Below, one piece after another: positions 1-13,900 of a stretch of DNA of 64,000 bases. Made by a program: the position numbers and the translations under genes. The notes under the pieces are model-generated. The model made no database searches. It was not told the origin of the DNA and was given only the letters and a program-made list of their open reading frames with translations. Position 1 is the first letter of the stretch. Every line of letters starts with the position of its first letter. Origin of the DNA: Parapristionchus giblindavisi (Eukaryota; Nematoda; Chromadorea; Rhabditida; Diplogasteridae); the NCBI GenBank assembly GCA_943737045.1, contig CALSFV010000342.1, forward strand, positions 186,001 through 250,000. The letters are read 5' to 3'.

Positions 1-138
1 TGAGTTGTATAGCAATAATATCACACCGTATTCTGAAATCCGCATCCACCTCCTCTCTTTTAATAATTTTATTCTCTCACATTTTTTTTCTTGCACTCGA
101 ACACTTTGTACTTGTTGAAACACCTTTGCGGTGTACGA

Positions 139-169
<31 letters not shown>

Positions 170-1221
170 ATATGTGTTTACGGTACTAAAGCTGGTATAC
201 GGTAGTAAGTAGATTACCGTAATTGGTATGTCTGATCAAACAATGTGGTACTGTACGGTAGCAATCATGTCAACTATTATGTAAATTTCGCAATTTTTGT
301 AATCCAGAAGAATTACTACACTCCTCGACCCTGCCTAGAGGTCTGCCGGCCGAACGCAACATCGTTTCGCAGGGACAAGAAAGGCGTGTTGTTTTTTAAT
401 CGAATCCAAAATGTTTAAAACAAAATGATATAAAGTCATAATTTGTATCAATCGTCGTTTGAAAGAAAATAATGATGAATATTGATTGCGACATTCGGAA
501 CAGTCAAAATTGAATTTAAATTATAAATTTTATATCACACGGCGCTGTGTTTCTGGAACGGGTGTGTACATTGAATGGAAAAAATCGATGTTTGAATGAG
601 CGCGCGGTCTCAACAAGAAATCCGGAGTATACTGTAGTTCTTGTAATTCTATAGCTCATCGCAAGCACATGGTGCAAGCGCCTGATGTCAACCACAATGT
701 CGCCTTCACTGAATCACTCGGCGGTATCTTTGATGTTCCTGACAGCGAGAAGAACTACATCTATGTGGTATTTTGATCTTTGATCTTTGATATCTGATTT
801 ACATTTGATCTTTCTTGATATTTTTGGCATTCTGATTATGATCGATTGATCTTTTTTATCTCAATATAGTAGGAGTCTTGATCTTTACTCAGATGATTCT
901 TGATCTTTTGATCTCTGATCTTTGATCTTTGATCTTTCCAGAAACCTTCGATGGTCAGTCACGCGGACGAGATCAACGCTCAGAAGCGCATCGTATTCTT
1001 CGGGTGCTGTGGCGTCATCGTAGCCATCGTAGCATGGATGACGTCATGCCACTTCCTGGGTTAGAGATCAGAGATCAAAGATCAAAGATCAAAGATCAAC
1101 GATCATATCTTTCAGGCAAAAGGGTGGCCAGACGTCGCAAGGCTATTGTGCAGCTGCAGCTTGATGTATTTTTTTAAATTTTAATTAAATAATATAAGGC
1201 ACACTACGAGTTATCAATTTG
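1..1221. repeat. Left arm of large inverted duplication
   Basis: Positions 1-1221 are the reverse complement of 1643-2863 (position i pairs with 2864-i). Every stretch compared matched, including whole exons and introns. The arm runs off the window start, so its true length is unknown. It contains an (AAAT)n tract near 143-172 and a copy of the small membrane protein gene. The near-identity implies a very recent duplication, gene conversion, or a folded-read assembly artefact. Confidence 0.93.
669..1177 (+). pseudogene. Second, 3'-truncated copy of small membrane protein gene
   Basis: Three exons in the left arm mirror the first three exons of the minus-strand gene at 1375-2195: 669-764, 942-1059 and 1116-1165, with introns rich in the GATCTTT heptamer. 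Joined, they give an acidic N-terminus, one hydrophobic segment and a basic tail. The arm ends at 1221, before the last exons, so this copy would read from codon GAT into the intron and stop at 1175-1177, giving about 92 residues. It could be a truncated but expressible copy. I call it a broken duplicate because the terminal charged exon exists only on the other side. Family not recognised. Confidence 0.5.
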
Positions 1222-1374
1222 AGTTATACATTTAAAATCATTTATCAAGACAGATTCATATTTATCATATATTTATCGTATATTTATATGTATTTTCTAT
1301 ACTGGTATATTTATAATTGATATTTCAAGCAGCCCAAACGTCACTTTGCAGTAGAGAGTTACGATTCGTCATGT

Positions 1375-2195
1375 TCAGGCCTTTGCCTTAGCAACCTTCG
1401 TCTCTTCCTTCTCTTTATCACTCTCGCTCTTCTGTAATCGCTTCTGCAGTGCCTCTGCGTTCATCGCCTAAAAATCAATAAATCAATATATTATTTAAAT
1501 TTTAAATTTGTAAATCAATAAATCAATAAATTATTTAATTATAATCATCAAAGCCACACCTCGAGCCCATCTAAAACTCACCACTCTGTCAATACTCTCT
1601 AGCTCTCTTTTCATGTGAGTGTGTTGTCAGAGCGACGAGATACAAATTGATAACTCGTAGTGTGCCTTATATTATTTAATTAAAATTTAAAAAAATACAT
1701 CAAGCTGCAGCTGCACAATAGCCTTGCGACGTCTGGCCACCCTTTTGCCTGAAAGATATGATCGTTGATCTTTGATCTTTGATCTTTGATCTCTGATCTC
1801 TAACCCAGGAAGTGGCATGACGTCATCCATGCTACGATGGCTACGATGACGCCACAGCACCCGAAGAATACGATGCGCTTCTGAGCGTTGATCTCGTCCG
1901 CGTGACTGACCATCGAAGGTTTCTGGAAAGATCAAAGATCAAAGATCAGAGATCAAAAGATCAAGAATCATCTGAGTAAAGATCAAGACTCCTACTATAT
2001 TGAGATAAAAAAGATCAATCGATCATAATCAGAATGCCAAAAATATCAAGAAAGATCAAATGTAAATCAGATATCAAAGATCAAAGATCAAAATACCACA
2101 TAGATGTAGTTCTTCTCGCTGTCAGGAACATCAAAGATACCGCCGAGTGATTCAGTGAAGGCGACATTGTGGTTGACATCAGGCGCTTGCACCAT
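1375..2195 (-). CDS. Small single-pass membrane protein with charged C-terminus
   Basis: Minus-strand model: exon 1 at 2195-2100 (starts MVQAPDVNHN), exon 2 at 1922-1805, exon 3 at 1748-1699, a short exon ending at 1582, and a terminal exon at 1467-1375 ending in TGA. Exons 1-3 join in phase (0, +1, 0). Exon 2 carries the only hydrophobic stretch (about 23 residues, from RIVFFGCCGV to TSCHFL), followed by a basic stretch (KRVARRRK). The terminal exon is Lys/Glu-rich and helical in character, ending KVAKAKA. The acceptor of the fourth exon is weak, and that exon may begin anywhere from the ATG at 1614 to about 1602, so the link to the last two exons is tentative. A TATAG acceptor-like site lies 14 nt before the ATG. 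The protein resembles a small integral membrane adaptor in layout; I do not recognise the family. Confidence 0.5.
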
Positions 2196-2694
2196 GTGCT
2201 TGCGATGAGCTATAGAATTACAAGAACTACAGTATACTCCGGATTTCTTGTTGAGACCGCGCGCTCATTCAAACATCGATTTTTTCCATTCAATGTACAC
2301 ACCCGTTCCAGAAACACAGCGCCGTGTGATATAAAATTTATAATTTAAATTCAATTTTGACTGTTCCGAATGTCGCAATCAATATTCATCATTATTTTCT
2401 TTCAAACGACGATTGATACAAATTATGACTTTATATCATTTTGTTTTAAACATTTTGGATTCGATTAAAAAACAACACGCCTTTCTTGTCCCTGCGAAAC
2501 GATGTTGCGTTCGGCCGGCAGACCTCTAGGCAGGGTCGAGGAGTGTAGTAATTCTTCTGGATTACAAAAATTGCGAAATTTACATAATAGTTGACATGAT
2601 TGCTACCGTACAGTACCACATTGTTTGATCAGACATACCAATTACGGTAATCTACTTACTACCGTATACCAGCTTTAGTACCGTAAACACATAT

Positions 2695-2725
<31 letters not shown>

Positions 2726-2863
2726 TCGTACACCGCAAAGGTGTTTCAACAAGTACAAAGTGTTCGAGTGCAAGAAAAAAAATGTGAGAGAATAAAATTA
2801 TTAAAAGAGAGGAGGTGGATGCGGATTTCAGAATACGGTGTGATATTATTGCTATACAACTCA
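1643..2863. repeat. Right arm of large inverted duplication
   Basis: This is the reverse complement of 1-1221. The 421-bp spacer (1222-1642) holds the last exons of the minus-strand gene, so this arm is probably the original and the left arm the copy. The (ATTT)n tract near 2694-2724 mirrors 143-172. Confidence 0.93.
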
Positions 2864-4653
2864 CATATTTCACATAGCACCAGGGTCCTCTCAACGGTTT
2901 CTCTCCGTCCCTTCCCTGTCTCGGTTCACTCCCGAGACCCGTGCCCACCGTCTCTCCCGAATGCATTGGAAGCCATCTTAATTCTCCGTAAGAGCCTTAT
3001 TGATTGATTTTCTGATCATTTAAGAAATAACTGCCTGCTCCTTTATTTGATTATCGATTGATTTTCGATAATTTAAGAATAACTACCTATTCATTTATTT
3101 GATTTTCGATTGTTTGTTTTTTTTCAATTAGCTATCGATTTTTTTAAAAAATAATAAAAAACGAAAACCTGCATTGCTTATGAGCACCGTAGTATTCGAC
3201 GCTAATGTTGAGAGAGGGCACTCTGTAAATACAAAATTGGCTAGATATTATTTTATTCACCCCACGAACCTGGTCGTTTTGAATTTCGGATCGTATTCAG
3301 CTATTGTTACCATGCGCCATCTGCAGTTATATATAAGATATTTTAAGAATGACAATGAGTGATAATTTGATCTCTCTTTGATCTGTTTTTTATTATCTCG
3401 GAGTGTAGCTTTCATATAATATTACTGATATCGACCCTCGAATCACCGAAAAAAATAGCCTGGCGCTTGGGTGAAACAGTTATTGGATTAATTATAAGTG
3501 CAGAGCCTCTTACTGCAAACATTCTGCCGCATCCACCGATACCGGAATCGAGACAGATCCTGAAGAGTAAACATTGTCTCGTTAACTATCCACCTTGCTC
3601 CTTCTTCAAACTTTTATGTTTTATAGTGTTCATCATCAATCTATATAATTTATTTATCTTTTCTGTACCGGATTTTCTTGTAAAACGCATAAATTATTAT
3701 TATTATATTTTCCCTAAGTTGAACCCGTTTCCGACCACACTCTATAATTTTATTTCAGCATAGAGACAGTATTGATTCTGTGTGATACCCTAGTCATAGC
3801 TGGGTCAGTTCCTTGAAACATGATTGATACAGGTTGGCAAACAACACAAGGAAAGAGTCGAACCCACGATCGAGATGCATATATGTAGTAGTATGCTAAC
3901 GACGTACCAAAGTATTCATATCCGATGTCGATCAAGTCAACAACGCTCTCGTTTTTAGTGAGATATTTATCGATCGGCCAGCAGTTTACATCTGATAAAA
4001 TATCGATTTGATTTGAATATTTATTTGAAATGACAATTTAATCATGAAATTTTTGGAACAAATAATTATACACATTGCACTTTGACAAATTCATGCGTGG
4101 CTCTTTTATGTTTTTTTGTCTAAATCATAAAAAAAAACTGTAAAAGGTTACGAATCTAAAAGAAATACATGACGTATAATAATATCTTTATGTGCGTTTC
4201 ATGTAAGAATGATAATGATATACATAGAGAAATGCATTAGGGACACATAAATACAATACCACAACGAGGTAGTAAGGTTGAATTAATAGATAATGATGAT
4301 AAAACATTAATTATAAAGCATAGGTAGAAATACATGACGTACGAAAAAGATCACGTTCGTTGAAGTACTGTACACGAGGGTTCCCAGGAACATCAGCGAA
4401 GCAACTAGCGATGAATAAGAGAAGAAGAGAAATAGCTGAGCGACCGCTCATGCCAGAGAAGTAAGAGCGGAATGAAATGGAAAAGATATTCGTTTACCCC
4501 CTAAAAACACGGAGATAATGAAATAGTGTTCCGTGAGTGTCGTGGGGATGGCCGAGATGCAGGCTGCAGATCTAGTTCACATCTTTAAAAGTTTATAAAA
4601 TGTAAATGATGAAAAAATTGAAAAATTTATAGAATCCAAATGCAGCAAAACAA
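2864..4653. other. AT-rich intergenic DNA, no gene seen
   Basis: No open frame here shows coding character or splice structure. Around 3005-3120 a degenerate unit of roughly 55 bp (ATTTGATTATCGATTGATTT-like) occurs two to three times. The rest is non-repetitive within the window. Confidence 0.6.
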
Positions 4654-4778
4654 GGGCAGTACGACATTTTGGAACGGCCGTTTTGGAACACGGCCGTTTT
4701 GGAACGGGACGTTTTGGAACGGGACATTTTGGAACACGGCCGTTTTGGAACGGGACGTTTTGGAACACGGACGTTTGG
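4654..4778. repeat. Solo end of TTTTGGAAC-minisatellite fold-back
   Basis: It begins GGGCAGTACGACATTTTGGA, close to the terminus of the 21419-24868 element (GGCAGTATGACATTTTGGAA), and continues as about seven 14-17-bp TTTTGGAAC units. It ends in a run of G. No opposing arm is nearby, so this is a truncated or solo terminal repeat. Confidence 0.75.
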
Positions 4779-4904
4779 GGGGGGGGGGGTGACATTTCAG
4801 CAACCGCATTTCGAAAACCGACATTTCGGCAACGGGGCATAACTCGGTTAGTAGGATCATAGAAACATGAGATGGGTATCAATGTGATCAGCATCAGTAA
4901 CACG

Positions 4905-5420
4905 GGGGGTGGGGGTAGGCCAAAATTTCGTTCGGACTTCGCACATTGTAAAATAGATATGGACATGCCCGTGACGTGCGCGATTTACGCAACTGTAACA
5001 ACATATTTGTAACAATAAACATTGTATTATTTCTGATGATAAAGCCCATGTTCTTATTCTTACTCTTTATTGCAGCATAATATGCATAACAAGAAAAATA
5101 AGGACATAAAGGGAGTGATGGATGTCCGTCGCTAATGTAGCGATATCGGTGAGGGTTCTAGGGTACAGTGGCAGTTTGGGAGCTATGTTGAACAAATGGT
5201 TTATGTGAATAAATTGACAATGGATCTTTAAACATCCGCAGCCTAGTAGAACAGTTGGCAAAGTGTCACTACATGCCACTTGTCTTATTGCCAAAAACGT
5301 TGCGTTTTTGCTGTTGTCGTATTGACCGTATAAAATACACTTGTTTATTTGGTAAGAGAGTAGCCAGCCATAGCCACAATGACATCTTCTAGCTATTTTG
5401 AAACTCTCCGCTCTGGACAC
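4905..5420 (+). repeat. Orphan 3'-flank block of the tandem gene unit
   Basis: The words TAGGCCAAAATTTCGTTCGG and, further on, AACAATAAACAT followed by CTGATGATAAAG also occur 600-900 bp downstream of the stop codons of gene copies 1 and 4, and in part after copies 2 and 3. No exon of the membrane protein precedes it here. This suggests the tail of a deleted or rearranged upstream copy. Confidence 0.6.
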
Positions 5421-5639
5421 GCTCTTTCGCTTTAAATTATATTACATTATATTAATTATTTAAAAATTACGTTATATTGGATTTATATTAGATTTCTATA
5501 TTATTAGGCTGATGCATACGTACTCCACTACCTATCAAATATTTTAAATTATACTTTATTTTCGCACCGCATAAAGTATATATATATATATATAAAAAGG
5601 CACTTTCTTCTTTATTTTCGCCCTTTGTTGGACTGGTTC

Positions 5640-5760
5640 GGTGTTCTGGAGAAGTACCCGTTAAAGGCGGAGACCCGCGAGTGTTCATGCAAATCTCTTG
5701 CATTTCTCTTATGCAAGTGTCAAGTGATATGCAAGAAGATAGAGTTCCTTAGCGTGCTGG
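5640..5760 (+). repeat. Truncated SINE-3 fragment
   Basis: The segment with GCGAGTGTTCATGCAAATC and AGTGATATGCAAGAAGATAG matches the upstream part of the tRNA-derived family seen at 17995-18260 and (minus) 31840-32185. The tRNA-like head is missing. Confidence 0.5.
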
Positions 5761-5989
5761 TAAAGCCCATTGATTTCTCTAACCGTCCTTCGGTCTCTTC
5801 TGTGCCCTCCGCTCTCTCGCTACGATACACAGTATTCTGGTTCAAGCCATTTTGTTTCCATAGCCAGACAAGCGAAAGACGATTGCATTTGAGAGAGTTT
5901 CTATGTTGAGCGGTCGTTTTGGCTTTCACAGTCTATAGAACATTGTGGATATGCGGCCACGTCCACGGGGTTAGGGCAAGATTTGCATA

Positions 5990-6050
<61 letters not shown>

Positions 6051-6250
6051 CCTCTCTCTCCCACCTCTCGCTCTCCCTCACCCTCTCCCTTATCTCATAC
6101 CCTTTCTCTCCCTCTTCCTCTGTGCCCTCATCTGACCTATCTTTTCTCGTCATTACGATGCATACAATCCATACACATTCTTCTACTCATTCCCTCTCCT
6201 CTCAGTCCCGTCCCAAGTCCCTGTTTCTTATGACTTTACTTATTCATTCA
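5990..6250 (+). repeat. CT-rich block upstream of gene copy 1
   Basis: About 50 bp of pure (CT)n is followed by CT-rich DNA ending CACTCCCTCTCCTCTCAGTC-like and CCCGTCCCAAGTCCCTGTT. The same ending occurs at 18860, 29890, 46640 and 61870, each 1-5 kb upstream of a gene copy. The block is therefore part of the tandemly duplicated unit. Confidence 0.8.
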
Positions 6251-6289
6251 TTTATTTATTTATTCTGAATTAGCTGAACTTTCCTATTA

Positions 6290-6475
6290 AATCAAGTGCG
6301 CCAAATATACACGTGACTTAATAGGATTAAAACATTTCTGATTATTACAGCAGTAATAATGCGGGTAAAGTAGATTCTGCCTTCTGGAATTGGTTTTGAA
6401 CTATCACAGGCCAAGAAGTGATCTGTCGCATGACTTGAATAGCGGGATTTACCTTTGAAGCACACAAACACCATG
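6290..6475 (+). repeat. SINE-2-related tail
   Basis: The words TTCTGGAATTGGTTTTGAAC, then ATCACAGGCCAAGAAGTGAT and GGGATTTACCTTTGAAG correspond to the body of the SINE-2 copy at 59117-59385 and to the paralogous position at 29945-30150. The tRNA-like head is absent. Confidence 0.5.
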
Positions 6476-6937
6476 AATCACAATTATTATTATTTAAAAA
6501 GTTCACATTTCAAAAATTATATTTATTGTGCATGAAATCCTCCTATACTTGTACAGTTTCATTTATTCATATCTACCTTAACCTTTACTTTTAAGCATAA
6601 TAATAATAATAATATTAAATTTATCTGACCTCGGAAGGTATTTTTAAGATTTATAATTAAATGTTTAAACATGTGATAAATTCAGGAGGTAAGAAAGAAG
6701 GCTGGGATTACCATAATGAATCAGAGAACTGTGGTTGTCATGTCTTGCGGATCCTGCTTCTTCCTTTTGTCGTTCTCTTTCTTCGAGTAGAGTTCCTCAT
6801 TTGACTAATATCATTCTACCATTTGTATATTTCCAAACAATCCTCCTTCGTTTTTCACTCCTGAGAAATTCATTATTACTATTATCATAAAAATCTTCAT
6901 TGTTCTCATCACGCGTTTCATTTCATGAGTGCATTTA
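6476..6937 (+). other. Unit-paralogous flank, no gene
   Basis: From about 6700 on, this region matches 18930-19195 (shared words GTGGTTGTC, TTCCAAACAATCCTC, TTCACTCCTGAGAAATTCATT, GCGTTTCATTTCATGA). It is non-coding duplicated unit DNA. Confidence 0.7.
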
Positions 6938-9447
<2,510 letters not shown>

Positions 9448-9737
9448 CCGCTTCTTGTTCCTCTACTCGAAGTCTCTGTCTGTCTCTCACTCTCTCTCGT
9501 GTAATGGCCGCGACGCACACGCATGTTACTGCCTATGATTTCCTGCTTCTTCTAGCTCTCTCTCTCTTGTTTTCTTTTCTTTGGAAATCCAGGAGCATAA
9601 GCCTATTGCAAAATTTAGAATGTTGCTATTTTTTCCTACCATGAAATTTATATGCGGACCGCGAGCGCAACCGCAACGCGACTAACTGACGCGTTGCCGC
9701 TACACACAATTCGATCACGTGAAGGGGAAAATGATAC
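9448..9737 (+). other. Unit-paralogous flank before SINE-1
   Basis: Words such as TCCAGGAGCATAAGCCTATTGC and GACTAACTGACGCGTTGCCG recur at about 30340-30490 and in part at 46700-46760 and 62560-62760. No coding signal. The segment leads directly into SINE-1 in two other units as well. Confidence 0.65.
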
Positions 9738-9912
9738 CATGGCTTAGTGGCTAGAATTTTTGTTTGACGTTCCTAGCCTCATAGGTTCGATTCCTGCCCA
9801 GTGCAAATCAACTTTGCTGATTTCTTCTTAGTACGGGTGGCTTCAAGCCAAGTTTAGCTTTTGGATTTTCCGCCAATAAACCCTTGTTTTCTCTTACGCT
9901 CTCTCATAGACA
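9738..9912 (+). mobile_element. SINE-1 (tRNA-derived)
   Basis: A box TGGCTTAGTGG and B box GGTTCGATTCC have tRNA-like spacing and are followed by a conserved body (GTGCAAATCAACTTTGCTGA, then GGCTTCAAGCCAAG). Other copies are at 30490-30660, 46788-46970 and, reversed, 60895-61025. The 3' part is cut by the fold-back element at 9913. Confidence 0.85.
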
Positions 9913-10038
9913 CATGTGGCCGTATGCATGAACGACGGAAAACCGTCGTTAGTGTTTTCCAAAAATCCTCCGCCTACGCTAATGACGTCACATTTTCCCG
10001 GAAAACGGTTTTCCGATTGTTCATGCATACGGCCACTG
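9913..10038. mobile_element. MITE with GTGGCCGTATGCA termini
   Basis: Terminal inverted repeats TGTGGCCGTATGCATGAAC / GTTCATGCATACGGCCAC enclose a GACGTCA-containing core (CCTCCGCCTACGCTAATGAC). A second, more palindromic copy is at 62041-62186. Both copies sit against SINE sequence. Confidence 0.85.
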
Positions 10039-10147
10039 AGTTGGAAAGTAGCCTTAAAAATTGTTGACATATCTTGCAATGAGACGACCATAAAAGATAA
10101 AAGAAGCTTAAATGCACTGTTAATTTTTTTTATCTTATCGACCTCAT

Positions 10148-10672
10148 AGAGAAAGTTCAAAGATCATTTACTCGTAGTATATATGCTAAATGTGGTCTCA
10201 CTCCTACCTCTTATGCGAATCGATTATCACACCTAAACCTTGATCTCCTTGAGCAAAGACGCACCCTTATAGACTTCAGTTTCACTTATAAAGTAGTGCA
10301 TGGACTAGTTAGTATAGACAATCCTTCCTTTCTTTTATCTCCACCCTCTAGAATTTCGTGTAGACACAATTATATTCTTCGTAAGCACCCCTGTAGTATC
10401 CACTCGTTTCTCACATTTCTTGTCAAACCGTATTGTAAACGTTTGGAACTCTCTTCCCAATAGCACGATTATATGTCCTAATCCAAAATCGTTTAGTAAT
10501 TCTATTTAATCAATTATATGTAGCTCTTCTTAACTTTTTCGATGTCCACTACTATACTTATGCTACCCCGTTGTGGCATAGTAAATTATTTATCCAACCA
10601 TTTTTCTTGTTTGTGTCCTATGTATTGTTCATTACGTACCAGCATAATAAAGTTATTATTATTATTATTTTA
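10148..10672 (+). mobile_element. 3' end of a CR1/Jockey-like LINE
   Basis: The plus-strand frame reads VQRSFTRSIYAKCGLTPTSY, later LSHLNLDLLEQRRTLIDF and YKVVHGL. This is the pattern of the region after the reverse transcriptase core in non-LTR retrotransposons. A frameshift near 10425 is needed to continue into NRIVNVWNSLPNSTI. It ends with AATAAAGTTATT followed by a short (ATT)n tail, typical of a LINE 3' end. 5'-truncated and broken. Confidence 0.8.
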
Positions 10673-10766
10673 CTCTCCGCATTGGCAATTCTCTCTCGCA
10701 GGCAAAGAAGGCGAGAGAGTGTGGCCAGAGCGAAGAGAATCAAATTAGCACCCGATGTGCCTTTAT
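10671..10766. repeat. Fold-back A (GAGCTAA/CTCTCCGC family), partial
   Basis: Family consensus: GGCACACCCCGAGCTAATTT, then CTCTCCGCTCTGGC, a (CT)-rich stem, a short loop, and the reverse complement of all of it. This copy keeps the right half and part of the left stem. Confidence 0.7.
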
Positions 10767-10889
10767 ACCCATTCACACCCTTGATTTCCGGCAGCATTTT
10801 ATTGCTATCCGTAACCATCTTCCATTGCTCTGCTCGTGAACATGAAATCACCACATTGCCGTTTGATCTTTCGATCTTTGATCTTTGAT

Positions 10890-10931
10890 CTCTACCATTA
10901 TCATTTCAGAGACTCCCACTCTTGAGCAGCC
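10890..10931 (+). promoter_or_regulatory. Candidate trans-splice or 5' UTR acceptor of copy 1
   Basis: CATTATCATTTCAG ends at 10909, 22 nt before the ATG. The 22-nt leader (CTCCCACTCTTGAGCAGCC core) and the acceptor are conserved before copies 2-5, and (GATCTTT)n lies just upstream in each. No upstream coding exon is seen, so this fits a spliced-leader acceptor or an intron in the 5' UTR. Confidence 0.55.
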
Positions 10932-13900
10932 ATGGAGGTTGGCTGGCGTGAGCCAACCCCGTCCGACCGTCCATGCAAATGGAAACGCTGTGTGTCCAAG
11001 GTTCGAGTGATCTTTGATCTTTTCTCGTCTTTCCAAAGTTCATTGTACTCTTCACCATGAACAAGAGTCAACATGGTTCTGGCATCGTAGATTTTGCGTC
11101 TCATCGATCGTTGTAATTGAACTTCGTAATCGTTTTTCAAATAAAATCGATATATAAATTTGATCTTTGATCTTTGTTCCAGGCCACTCCATATCTCTGG
11201 CCTGTCATCACCACGCTGTTGATGACGCAAATCATCTGGATCGGAGTCTATCAATGTAGGGATAAGGACAATGTAAGTTCTAAGATATAGTTAGAAAAGG
11301 GTTACATAAAGTGACACCCTGAGCTAATTTGAAACTACCCGCTCTAGAGCAATACTCTCTCGCTTGCTTTGTCTTCGACTGACAGTCTCGTAGGCAACGA
11401 AAGCGAACGAGCCTTGCCACCGCGGAGTGTTTTGCAAGTTTGCTTCCGGTGTAACCGATTATAGTTGTGTATTGCGGCACAACAAGCTCAGGACAGATCT
11501 TATTGGAGAGAAATGCCAGCATAAAGAAATAATACTGAAACGATAGTACGAAACTGAACGAATATACAACCCCGCAGAATCTCCCTTCGTGCCTGTGATC
11601 CCGGGGGTCCCCTCGTGCACCTCGAAATTTTGTGCAGTGCATATTGAATATCAGGTGTGACAATTGTTACTATTCTTTTTCTCTTTACTTAAACAATTTT
11701 ATCAAGAAAAGTTTGGAATATTATCAATTACGTAGCCTGAGAACAATTTGTGAAATATTAATTTTTGGAAAATGCCGCGCCAAAATCTTGAAGAACTCGC
11801 GCGCATTCGGCAATATCAATCTCAAAGTGAATTTTTTCGGCATTTCTATTTCTTAGGACAATTTAATTGACAAGCTTTCAAAAATTTCAAACTTTCCTTG
11901 ATAAAATAGTTCAAGTAAATAAGAAAACAATAGTAACAATTGTCACACCTGATATTCAATATTGACAGCACAAAAATTCGAGGAGCGCGGGTTGATCTCG
12001 GGGATCCCCGGGATCTCTATGTAGTCTCTCTTTGAACCCTTAAAATATTGTGGTAGACGTAAACTATGATCTTTGATTTCTAATTATCGATTGATTATTA
12101 TTAATCTCTAATTATCGATTGATTATTATTAATCTCTAATTATCGATTGATTGTAGATCGTGAGATATGCCCGGTACATGTTAGGAGAAGAATCTCTATT
12201 AACAAGAAGGAACGACAGCAACTCCATTGCGACCTTTTTTGAGGCTGATAAGGTATGAAAAGTCACGAAACGACAGAAAGAAAGATAAAACTCTTCGTTC
12301 TATGCACTCTCTCGCCTCCTTTATGCATTGTTACATTTGCCGTACATGCCTACGCCGTAACCTCCACTGTAACGACGAAGACGCGGCGAGTAGGTTACGG
12401 CGTAGGCACGTAAGGCTAATGTAATGGTGCATTAAAATGGCCAGAAACCGAAAGCCCTTCCAAGGCGCGCTTTTCCGAATTTGAAAAAAAATTTAAAGTT
12501 GCGCGTGCATAGAGCGTGTAGCTCAGTGGTTAGTGGTTAGCGCTAGTAACCGCGCTACGTGGGTTCGATTCTCGTTTGCAATTTTCCTTATATGCATCCT
12601 TCAAATTCAAAAACTCGCGCCTTTCCCTGGAGGATCAATGAACTTTATGCTCGGATTACGACATTCCTGTGCACCTGAAATTTTAGAGAAAATTGTTTTT
12701 GTATACAGGGAGATGTGATCTACAGTTCTGCCTGGCCAGTTTAGTCACGAAAAAACTCGTGGGTCCCCTTCTTTAACTAGCAATGGTCTAATGTCGCACG
12801 GATCATATCCCACCATTTGCTTCTATCGCGAGCGCCACTGTTGATAGGGTTCTCGTGTGGGTGTCGATCAACGATGTAATATGATAATAGCACAGACAAC
12901 AATTTACTCGGCCATAATCAATAAATCCATTTCAGGACTTCTACGATCCCAACCCGAAGACGCTCAGAGATGTTACTATTGAATCATTGGTAATTGTTCA
13001 TATTTATTCATCCATCCCTTTTTAACGCCTTATCCGATTTGCATACCTGACTCTCTCACTTTCCCATTGTCCTCACGCTAATTACCATACCATATAACTG
13101 CCCCGTGTTAATCGTTGCGGGAGTCAGACATGCAACCTCAAGGATCTACATCTTTAACAAAATTTAATTAAATGATTGCAGCTTCTTCTCCCAATTTTGG
13201 GATTCCCGCTCGTTATTGCTGTCGCGCTGTACCGCACCTGTGCCAAGAGCAACAAAGCAGGACAGCAACCTGAGTGGGCAGGAACGCAACGGGTTCGGGT
13301 TCGGGGGCTGCATCGGCAGGAAACGAGAGCGGTCGGAAACGGAGCGGCAGGGAGCGAGAGCGGTGATCAGGTGAGGTGTATGATCAAAGATCAAAGATCA
13401 AAAATCCGAGAACACTGCGGTTCTATGCAGTACTGAACTAACAATAAGAGGATACGCAGGAGTGCATGGCTATAGCAAAATGAAGAGTGGAGATTCCTCG
13501 AAATTCTCCTACCACGAAAATTCAAAATGATATAACTCTGGTATTTTGCCACTTAAAGTCTACTTAAACTACGTCACAGACTTTAAGTAGACTTTAAGTG
13601 GCAAAATACCAGAGAAGGTAGGTGTGTAGTAGCTAACGTGGTAGCTACCGCAACGCGCCGAGCTTGCGCCATACGAGCAACTAGAGCTATCGGCCAGTTT
13701 GTCAAGACGGCTTAGCGTACCGTACAATCATTTTTGACTATTCATACATCAAAGATTAAGGATCAATTTCAGTTCTCCTTCATCGGGCTTATCGCAATGG
13801 TCGTCGGGTTCTGCGGCTCGCGCAAAATCATAGTGTAAGTTCCAACCAATCTTTTAAATTATCCGATCTGGCCGCATGCTCTCGCTTTGTGTGTCTGCGA

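Noticed and set aside
12512..12580. Possible tRNA gene
   Set aside because: A and B boxes are present but acceptor and anticodon stems do not pair; the flanks match the SINE-3 family.
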